Below, piece after piece: positions 56,472-64,000 of a stretch of DNA of 64,000 nt. The stretch spans positions 88,226,001-88,290,000 of the forward strand of contig NC_077222.1 of assembly GCF_024763615.1 (NCBI RefSeq), read 5' to 3'. A program made the translations under genes and the position numbers. Under the pieces are notes generated by a model. The model searched no databases. It saw only the letters and a list, made by a program, of their open reading frames with translations, and was not told the DNA's origin. The number at the start of each line of letters is the position of its first letter. Within the stretch, counting starts at the first letter, position 1. Source of the DNA: Phlebotomus papatasi (lineage: Eukaryota > Arthropoda > Insecta > Diptera > Psychodidae).

Positions 56472-57739
56472 CTGCAAAAAAACAACAAAAAAGAAAATGA
56501 CGTGAGATTTGTGGTATAAAAAAAATTCTCTGACAGAGACAAGAAGTGGAAATCTTTCACTTTTATTGCTAAGATGTGTAACTGAGGAGACGCACTTCCT
56601 GTTTCCATCTTGCCACAATCATCATCTTCATCTTATTGAGCAATTTCTTTCCTCTTTTGTCGCTCCAGGAAGAAAAAAAAAGATGGAACAATACCATTCC
56701 CAAATACCCATTCACATGTGGAATATTTTCTCATACTCCAACGGCTGATTTTTCGCTGAAAGCATTCTGTTTTTCCACACATTTACACAAATGAAATCCC
56801 TTCCTTCCCATCACTAGTTCCCGGGGGAATCAGCAGAAAAGACTGGGGTGGAAATTGAGGAAAATTTCGAAGGGGTTCCTCAAAAGACACCCAACGTCTG
56901 CTCTTTCACGTCAAAAGCATGAATTTATTGTCAATTCATTACCGCAACCCCCTTTTTGGGTGGTGGCTCATATGGAATTCTGCGACATATCTTAGGCGAT
57001 TTAAGGGCATAAGAGGGGTTTTTCTCTCTCTGCCCAAAATACCCCAAAAAGACGCCCATTTGCATTGTTTTGGTCGACATTATTGGCAAACTTTCATGCT
57101 ATAATTTCCTACTCATCCTCAGCACCTTCCGGAGGGTGATTATGGAAGCAATTTTGAGAAAGTGTTGAACTATTTGAGGATGATGCGATGCCCATTAGTA
57201 CGGAGTGTTGGAGATTTCAATGGGAATTAATGAAAGTTTCATAGAAAGCTATCATATATCAAAAAACGAGCATGACTTTAAGAGAGGTTAAGAGATAGTT
57301 TAATCGTTTAAACATGAAAACCGTTAATCGGTAATTTTAAACTGAGCCAATTTCATAAACTCTTAATACTTATCTAAACGTAAAGACACGGATTTTGACC
57401 TGGATCGTTCTTCTCCATTATTACTCTAACAAAGTTTCGGAGGTTGATGGCTCCTTCCGCAAGTCTACAATGTATAACATTAACAAGAGAAAATCACCGT
57501 CTTTTATCTGAATTTATCTATTAACCGAGCATCAAGTATTTTCTCTAAATATGCCCCTCAATTCTAAGATAAAGAAGGCTTAAATTTTTAATTAATTTCT
57601 TCATATATTACCACACATAATAAATTCGCAGTTTTTAGAGATGTTCTTTCGATCAGCATTAAAAATTAAAGAAATCTTCAAAAAGCTTAATTTCCATTGC
57701 TGCTTCGGTATAGTGAAATTTCATTTTTAACTTATTTTA
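56472..57739. other. single-copy island (to 57.3 kb) and AT-rich flank
   Basis: Open frames at 56509-56748 and 56919-57104 (plus) have no domain and no splice support. No gene is recognised. Confidence 0.4.
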
Positions 57740-57905
57740 ATTTACCTGACCATACTACCGAAGTTGTGATCTCTTAACAGGAAGAAGGAACTTCTAGACC
57801 TTTTGCTCTTCATGAACTCGACCTCGACGAGTGATTCTCTGAACCGCCCACAGGTACCTCATCTCGGCAGCTTATATTTGCGATCTTATAATTTCGGTCA
57901 TTACC
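57740..57905 (-). pseudogene. LINE reverse transcriptase C-terminal fragment
   Basis: The minus-strand translation shows AAEMRYLWAVQRITRRGRV and, further on, PVKRSQLR followed by a stop and YGQV, the usual form being SQLRWYGHV. Thus two consecutive conserved blocks of the post-polymerase region are visible, with stops and a frameshift. It is the same family as 10320-10551. Confidence 0.65.
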
Positions 57906-58038
57906 TAACCTGACTCAAGGTTTAGTAAAGTAAACATTGAAAAATTGAGTAATGTCGTATGTCGGACAAATAAATTTATAAATTCGAAGATTCTTTTAAA
58001 ACTCGACAAAAAATTAGTTAATTAAACTTCAGAGTATA

Positions 58039-58935
58039 GGGGAGACTGGGGTAAAAAGTCACAAAACGGATAATTTATTTTATTTTACCTAGAACAGAGG
58101 TGTGCAAGAACCGTTGAAGCCGAATAAACGTCAAAATAAGTTTGTTCTGGTTGCGTTTTGACCACTAACGTACATGTTTCATTTGACGTTTATTCGGTTT
58201 CAACGGTTCTTGCACGCCTCTGCCCTAGAAATTTCTAATTAGTACAGTTTTATAGGAAAATTTAATGCTCTACGACTTTGAGAAAGTCATTTTCCTCTTT
58301 TCTTTGTAAGGAAATACATTTATCGAACTGTTTTCTAAAAGGTAATTTTGAGACCATTGTCAAAAATGCTGGGGCAAATAGTGCCAGGTATGGGATATTA
58401 TCACATTTTGATTTGCTATCTTACGGACTTTCGTAAATTTAAAAAAGGAAGCTAGGTGACATATTTTCTTAGGAAATTCATTCCTCTACACCTTTTTAAT
58501 GCCGCGAGACATCAGAAATTGCTTCGGTCTTTGTTACTTTTTGCTCCTTACCCTTTTGTTACTTTTTACCCCAAGTGGTCATTTTTAATAAAAGGATTTC
58601 TGGAGAAAAGAATCTTTGTAAAATTCTAAAAAGATAGTAGTTTCGTATTCAAAGAATCCAAATCATTTAGGAAATATTTACCAGTGCATAAATTTTGTAA
58701 AATAAGTTGGTCAAAATTGATATCTACTGTAAGGAAAACATTTGAAAAATAGGGCTAAAAATTTCAATATTTTTTTTATTTTCTGAATTTCTTGTTGGAA
58801 TTCTAAGAAACTTACGACTTTGAAGAAGGTCTATGGAGGTCATCTATGGAAAAAAATTAAGCCGCTATCTCTTTTATCTTGGAAGATATTGAATTTTTAA
58901 ATTATTAATTTGTGACTTTTTGCCCCAGTCTCCCC
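58039..58935. mobile_element. TA-group long element W2, 897 bp
   Basis: TA flanks both sides. The ends are GGGGAGACTGGGGTAAAAAG and the complement of GGGGAGACTGGGGCAAAAAG, extending through GTCACAAA. Most of the interior matches W1 at 22420-23248, including TTTACCCCAAGTGG and GGATTTCTGGAGAAAAGAA. It has no open frame longer than chance. A hAT-like MITE is nested in it. Confidence 0.8.
58095..58222. mobile_element. hAT-like MITE with 8-bp target duplication
   Basis: The ends CAGAGGTGTGCAAGAACCGT and the complement of CAGAGGCGTGCAAGAACCGT begin an inverted repeat of about 40 bp that includes GAATAAACGTCAAA. It is flanked by ACCTAGAA (58087-58094) and CCCTAGAA (58223-58230), an 8-bp duplication with one mismatch. 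The related element W1 shows the uninterrupted site. A CAG-type end with 8-bp duplication is typical of hAT elements. It is 128 bp and non-coding. Confidence 0.85.
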
Positions 58936-58978
58936 TACTCTAAAGATTTTATGATTGTTAAATTGATATTAGATTAAA

Positions 58979-59181
58979 ATACTCTTCCTTTGAACGTTCA
59001 TGCCTTTGAATAATGTGAATTTCTTTTATTATTTCCAAGAGACTTACACATAATTATCAAAAATTGATAATAAGCTAACTAGTATTTAATATTTAATAAA
59101 AATGTGTAATTCTTAGGAAAGATAAAACAAAATTCACATTATTCAAAGGTATAAACGTTCGAGAGGAGAGTGCATTCCTCT
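58979..59181. mobile_element. family B MITE, copy 3 (worn ends)
   Basis: The arms contain CTTTGAACGTTCATGCCTTT and a mirrored ATTATTCAAAGGTATAAACG. The outermost GGGGAAAG is degraded. It lies 43 bp from W2. It is non-coding. Confidence 0.7.
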
Positions 59182-60380
59182 ACTCTGACTCAATATTGAT
59201 TAATTTTTCGAGGAAGAAAATGTCTAAAAAAAAATACATTGAAAACCGTAGATGTAGCGACTTTGCCTTCCCAGGGTAATATTGCTACCCTACTTTTCGT
59301 AAGCTTCTCTTTAATTTTTCAATTTGCGTATGGTTTTCACCAATCGGATATAGTAGATAGGCACGGTTAAGTGATAAATTAAAAAAAAAACTTACGTACA
59401 CAAAGGTAGCAACGGTAGCATAGTCAGCCGCATATACGGTAAGCAAAAATACTCAAATAAATAAACTTTTCTCAAAAATTTAACTTTAATTTTTTTATTT
59501 TAGTGCCACTGCTTTCAGAATACCAAATCAAATCTTACTTTTTGTTATTCTTAAACGAAATACGCTGATTTTTTCTTATATCACAGCTTTTATTTTATTT
59601 ATTTTTAATTTAATTAATCATTAAGATAATGAGACCAGTTAATACTATGCTTCATTTAATGCCATTCCTAGAAAATTTATTGTATTTTAATATGCGGCAT
59701 TTATGAGCTATGAAATCAAAGTATTTAATTAGTATTTTGTAATTAAATTCTAAAATGTTGCATAATTAATATAATAAAATAAATAAAAAATATCAATTCG
59801 TTAGGGGTGGTATTTTACGGGGTATAAGATTAAATTGTTCCACTCTCCTACACTTTATAAATATAACAAATGGTATTTTTTATATTACAATATAAATCAT
59901 AATTTTTCAAATTTCAATAATATAATTACTTAGTATTTTTATCAATTTAAAGCACACAATTTGCAACGGTTTTATTTAATAATTTTTAAAATAAATAAAA
60001 CGAAATTGAAAAATATTAAACATTTGGCATATTGTAGCAGCGAATGTCCTGTCTCAAACACAACCCTCTTAAAGTCTTATTGTTCTACATTTTTGATAAA
60101 GTAATTTTTGGGATTAACGGCTTTTTTACAATATTTAGCAATTATGCAAAAAAATTGAATTATTCCAAAGATTTAAGAAAGAAACCTGCAAATAGATGAC
60201 TTTCTAACTTTATTTAATAAAATCAATTTAGAAATTGCTTTTTATTTCTCGAAATACTTTATGAATGTCCTCCATTAATTATAAAGCCCTAATACTTCGA
60301 AAAATGAGAAGAATTTTGAAGGAATCGTTCTAACTTTTGCCCAAAAAGGAAGATACCGTGTAATAAAGTGTTGTCATTTA
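59182..60380. other. AT-rich non-coding stretch
   Basis: A partly self-complementary patch at about 59245-59440 contains GTAGCGACTTTGCC and GGTAGCAACGGTAGC motifs. The remainder to 60.3 kb is very AT-rich. No gene is supported. Confidence 0.4.
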
Positions 60381-60660
60381 TCACGATGACGGAATTGTTG
60401 CTGGTACTTTGCTATTGAATTGCGCCAGATGAAATTGAGACATCATAATGAGGCAATCTGAGGGAAGGAAATTCTTTGCAATTTGTACAGGGATGTCATC
60501 CATTTGATAATGTCCCTCATTAATAACGATGAAATGGATATTCTGGCCATTTATTATCCCTCTCCCAGGTGAGAGATGCATGATAAAGGAAAGCCCCCTT
60601 GATCCCCAAAGAGTACCAACAAAAGACTCAAATTTCCCATCAAGAGGTTCACAAGTCACT
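60381..60660 (-). CDS. candidate exon with stop, minus strand
   Basis: In minus sense a long pyrimidine-rich acceptor (TCATTTTCTTCATATTCTC then TGTCTGAAG, about 60661-60695) precedes a 92-codon frame ending in TGA. Residues include DGKFESFVGTLWGSRGLSFI then MHLSPGRGIINGQNIHFIV. No strong donor lies within it, so it would be a terminal exon or chance. No polyadenylation signal AATAAA is evident just after the stop. I recognise no domain. If the minus-strand exons at 56.4, 52.2 and 29.1 kb are one gene, this stop would place it in another transcript. Confidence 0.3.
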
Positions 60661-61467
60661 CTTCAGACAGAGAATATGAAGAAAATGAGATTAGGAGGGA
60701 AAATGGGAAAATTTTCATAATGTCATTTCAAAAATTGGCGAAGGAAATACGATATTATTCAATTTCTTAAGATACTCAAAACTGGCGGGAAACTTCAAGA
60801 ACAATTCTTCAATTGCAATTTGCATTTTGCTTCATGCACAAAGGGAACAGAAAGAAAATTTTAAATAAAGGGGACAGCTAGTAAAAAAGAAAACGGAAAT
60901 GCATGTTGAGGAAATTCTCTGGAAATGTCTACAATTTCACCTTCAATTGTATAAAATGTTATTCTTCTTGGGCACAATACCTTCCGCTGAAATTAAATAA
61001 CACTGGCAATTAACGTCAGAAGCATCATTAGACAGTCTATAATCAAGAAGTCATCATCATTTGAGAAAATTAATTAAATTTGCATGGGCATCGATTGAAA
61101 AAAACATTAAAATGTCTATCAAAGGCAAGTGTTAAAAAAAAGTCGCAAAAGAGATTTAATTGCAACCTTGAATGTGAACCTGTTTGGAAATCATCCACCT
61201 TGTCACAACAATAAAATTGTCTCTTAATTGCAGAACTATTTTCCTCGCCACAGGCACCGAAAATAGTGACAAGTTTATTCCCGAAAAAAAAACTAACCAT
61301 TGTGAAGATTTTCACCTGATAAAGAAACTCTTTTGAACGTGCTGAGTCAATTTGTTTTTATTTTTTATGCAAAAAGAAATTTTATATCTGTAAAAGATCG
61401 AGTTGATAATGTAATAGATTTAGAGATTAGGATAGAATTTGGTAATTAGTTCAGAACACTTAGATTA
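60661..61467. other. single-copy island end (to 61.4 kb)
   Basis: A minus-strand open frame at 61070-61315 (81 codons) and the local GC level are the only notable points. No gene is recognised. Confidence 0.4.
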
Positions 61468-61555
61468 GGGGAAGTTTTTCAGGCTTCTTACATACCTTGC
61501 TTTGAATATTTCGTATTTTTCCCATATTCCTTTAATGAATTTGATCTATATTTTT
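61468..61555. mobile_element. family F MITE, half copy
   Basis: GGGGAAGTTTTTCAGGCTTC and CATATTCCTTTAATGAATTT match the left half of family F. The right half is absent. Confidence 0.5.
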
Positions 61556-61887
61556 TCACGGAATTAAAACTGATTAAGGACTGAATTAACACTGATGATA
61601 CCACTCCAATGAAAAATCCACATATGACTCCGAGAACATCGAGATCAGGATCCTCAACTGATCCTGAAAGTCCCAGCAGGAGCCGAAGTCTTGTTAAGGA
61701 CTAGGCAGAGACGCCCAAACGAACCAACTGCGACGACTCCTGACTTAAGCCGTCTTCGTCCTAGACCCTGATGTATCGAATACCGTAAATCACATTTTCA
61801 AAAAAGCTTTGTTAATACTAGCTTCTTCCCAAAGGTTAAACGATTCTTCTAAGAGCGTAATGAGAGTAATGATAGTTATGGGAGTTA
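61556..61887. other. GC-richer patch, possible transposon remnant
   Basis: The patch at 61625-61790 is much richer in GC than its flanks and contains CTGATCCTGAAAGTCCCAG and a GACTTAAGCCGTCTTCGTCC stretch. Minus-strand frames are open for about 20-30 codons (GLGRRRLKSGVVAVGSFGRL). It may be a decayed retrotransposon piece, but I cannot place it. Confidence 0.3.
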
Positions 61888-62040
61888 TGCGGTTTTTAGA
61901 TTAGAAATTTAGCTCAGCTCCCAAAGTTTTCATAATCCTAAATAATATTTCTATTGGTTTTCAAAATCTAATTAAGCATTTTCCAAAAAATCTTGATTGA
62001 TTGGGATTTAGAGAAGTTAACCCATGACTAATGCCCTACA
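61888..62040. mobile_element. family K MITE, copy 5 (partial)
   Basis: TGCGGTTTTTAGATTAGAAA at the left and the interior CCAAAAAATCTTGATTGATT place it in family K. The right end is lost. It is non-coding. Confidence 0.5.
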
Positions 62041-62403
62041 TGGCCGTAGCTAGAGTTGAATTCAATATAGGGCATTCGTATTTAAAGCTAGGGCATAACA
62101 AATAACAGAAAAAACTAAAAAAAAAACACAACATCTTGAGAGTTCAGTCTTTTATCATTTTAGTTTAGTTGTCAAATTTTACTTTAGAGTAGGGCATTGT
62201 TACTTTTAAGGCACGGAATTACCCCTCAATGCCCCTAATTCAAATGCTACGGCCCTGTTGCCCTATAGACAGACTTACAACTTACGCCGAAACACGACTT
62301 AATGAAAAACTAATGGGAATGCGGTCTTATCATAATTTGATTTATAATTACTTTAAGCCGTCTCTCGACTTAATCCGTAGGTGTCTTCAGCACATAACAC
62401 TTA
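62041..62403. other. non-coding stretch between repeats
   Basis: A plus-strand open frame at 62229-62444 runs into the neighbouring repeat and has no domain. GACTTAATCCGTAGGTGTCT is repeat-like, but no partner is found. Confidence 0.35.
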
Positions 62404-62845
62404 TACCGGCTTCAGACCTAAGGGCCCAAATAGACTCAGGCTGATCTTTGAGAATATTTAGTCTGTAAAATTTAGCAATAAAGATTTATCCGCAACTGTC
62501 ATACACTGACGACTTAGAATCATCGATTACAGGTCTTTTGCATACATTTCCTTTATCTAATCCTTTATAGTCAAATTTGACAGGCTATTTATTCTCGAGG
62601 ATCAGCCTGAGTCTATTTAGGCCCTAAGGCTTAGCTTTATGGCTTAAATTCTCTAATTTCTTATCAATCACGATATTTTGAAAAATTTTACCTTGGATTG
62701 GATTATTAAAGATAAGTGACCTATCAGGTTCTCAAAAGGCAATAAAATTGTTCGTTATTTAGGGTTTCGAGACTATTTAAGACCTTCTGGAATTGGGCTG
62801 AATCTCAAATCTGAAGACCACTTTAGGTCAGAAACCCGTATTAGT
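62404..62845. mobile_element. family K MITE, copy 6 (reverse), split by a Harbinger-like MITE
   Basis: The left end CCGGCTTCAGACCTAAGG and right end TTTAGGTCAGAAACCCG enclose the reversed family interior (TTTCTTATCAATCACGATAT, GGATTGGATTATTAAAGATA). The left arm is interrupted at TAA by 62422-62624. It is non-coding. Confidence 0.65.
62422..62624. mobile_element. PIF/Harbinger-like MITE with TAA duplication
   Basis: The ends GGGCCCAAATAGACTCAGGC and the complement of GGGCCTAAATAGACTCAGGC are flanked by TAA on both sides (62419-62421 and 62625-62627). Removing it restores the family K end CAGACCTAAGGCTTAG. It is 203 bp and non-coding. Confidence 0.85.
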
Positions 62846-63441
62846 TAATGTTAGATCTCGCTACGGGGTAGATCATTAGGAAGGAGCATTGAGGGTTCTG
62901 GAGAAACCTATGGCAGCCAAAGCGCTGCTCCACCTGATTGCATTGAAGATTTCGGTTCTTTGAGATTGCATTGATCAAATCGAACAACTCTATCCTGATA
63001 AGACTATTTTGTGGTTTGTTTGTCAGCTTGATTATTACTAATTTGAGTATAGAAAATGTTTCAATGAAATTGAGATACCACAATAAATTTAAAGAAGTCA
63101 TTATATTTTCAATTTAATTTGTTCAGCATTGTAAAGTGATTAATAAAAAAAATATTTAAATATTTCAAAAAAATTAAAAAAATAATTTAGAATATATGAA
63201 TAGAAAAAATAAAAATTACTTAAAACTATGAAAATTTGTGAATATAATTCCTAATCATTGAATTTAGGTGAAATTTTCCTACTAAATGGTTTAATAGTGG
63301 CTTTTATGTTAAGTTCGGCCTATCCTCAAATTGCTACCTAACTTCTTAAGTGTTAATAATTAATAAAAAATATTATAAAACTTAATAAATTTAAATTCTT
63401 TAACAAAGAATACAAAGTGAAAAACAAACTAAATTCAAGTA
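62846..63441. other. AT-rich stretch with a GC-richer patch
   Basis: The patch at 62850-62960 underlies a minus-strand frame (residues VEQRFGCHRFLQNPQCSFL) that I do not recognise. The rest is AT-rich and featureless. Confidence 0.35.
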
Positions 63442-63642
63442 GGGAAAACTTTAATACGGGGTAACACCGAACACTGCAATTTTTCAATTAGTTATTAAAC
63501 TTAAGCGGACAATACCTATAGAAATTTATAGATATTGTAGGGATGCTTGACATTTGAAAAATGGTCGTCATAGTCCAAGTAATTTATAAATGAAAATCAT
63601 TGTTCAGTGCTACCCCGTGTTTGGCGGTGCCCCAGTTTCTCT
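63442..63642. mobile_element. family A MITE, copy 3 (worn)
   Basis: TA then GGGAAAACTTTAATACGGGG opens the copy and GGCGGTGCCCCAGTTTCTC then TTA closes it. The interior matches copies 1 and 2 (TATAGAAATTTATAGATATT, GTAGGGATGCTTG). It is non-coding. Confidence 0.8.
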
Positions 63643-64000
63643 TAGAACTTTTAGAAATCTTATCTATATGGAAAACGCCTTTGATCTCCAACTCTGTTTA
63701 ATAATTGTCGCAATTCAAGGGTAAATGACACACGAAAACATCTCTGTATGTCTGCCTAGTGATCTAAAAAATGTGAATTTTGATGTGCTAATGCTGCAAA
63801 ATTATGCCATTTAGCGAAACATTGTGAAATGTGGATTTTTCAGCATTTGATCCCTCTCCAAGAAAACAAAAAGTGCTGCATGGACGCGGTCTTTGACCAC
63901 ATTAATAGATTTGTTGTGACAAGGGAAAAAGACATGGGGTCTTGCAATTGATCTCAGCTTCAGTGACTCTGAAGAATGGGTCTCATTGTTCAGATGCAAT
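63643..64000. other. window end, start of another single-copy island
   Basis: A minus-strand open frame at 63811-63999 runs to the window edge and has no recognised domain. No other feature is supported. Confidence 0.35.

Noticed and set aside
1..64000. tRNA, rRNA, CRISPR array, bacterial operon or phage signals
   Set aside because: I searched by eye for tRNA T-loop motifs, spaced repeats and operon-like gene spacing and found none. The many repeats are inverted or irregular and match transposon families.

Overview
This window looks like gene-poor, AT-rich nuclear DNA of an insect, most plausibly a nematoceran fly such as a sand fly or mosquito relative. That assignment is an inference from base composition, from the density of small inverted-repeat transposons, from RTE-like and other non-LTR retrotransposon remains, and from a pogo/Tigger-type transposase fragment. 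I see no prokaryotic operons, rRNA, tRNA or CRISPR array. No intact long open reading frame exists. Nearly all short open frames are chance frames or lie inside repeats.

The layout alternates between two kinds of DNA. About a dozen single-copy, slightly GC-richer islands lie at roughly 4.3-5.2, 7.4-9.0, 12.9-14.2, 16.8-18.2, 20.6-22.3, 23.9-24.6, 28.0-29.3, 33.3-34.1, 37.3-38.7, 41.0-41.9, 46.1-47.3, 51.4-52.9, 56.1-57.3 and 60.3-61.4 kb. The DNA between them is packed with MITEs and other repeats, often nested or side by side. Three segments in the islands have textbook splice sites on the minus strand (56423-56471, 52211-52309, 29088-29197). They chain in compatible phases, so the simplest reading is that the window lies within very long introns of one minus-strand split gene, which I cannot name. 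Weaker exon-like segments are at 60381-60660, 46301-46351, 37366-37426 and 21306-21422.

The mobile-element fraction is the richest content. At least ten short families share a flanking TA and a terminal inverted repeat beginning GGGGAAA or close to it, but carry unrelated subterminal sequence (families A, B, C, E, F, G, H, I, plus long forms at 22.3-23.2, 48.3-49.2, 53.6-54.6 and 58.0-58.9 kb). Other groups are pogo-like MITEs starting CAGTAGACTCTC (27329, 30114, solo end 39633), PIF/Harbinger-like elements with 3-bp TTA/TAA duplications (9349, 62422, the family D elements), a hAT-like MITE with an 8-bp duplication (58095), a Mutator-like foldback with a 9-bp duplication (40120), a piggyBac-like MITE (1339), and CACTGAG or CACAGAG elements (29746, 26038, 49932). 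Several insertions can be checked against an empty copy elsewhere in the window. Decayed LINE pieces lie at 5925-6520, 7003-7125, 10320-10551 and 57740-57905.

Letter names for families (A, B, C and so on) are local labels used only in this annotation.
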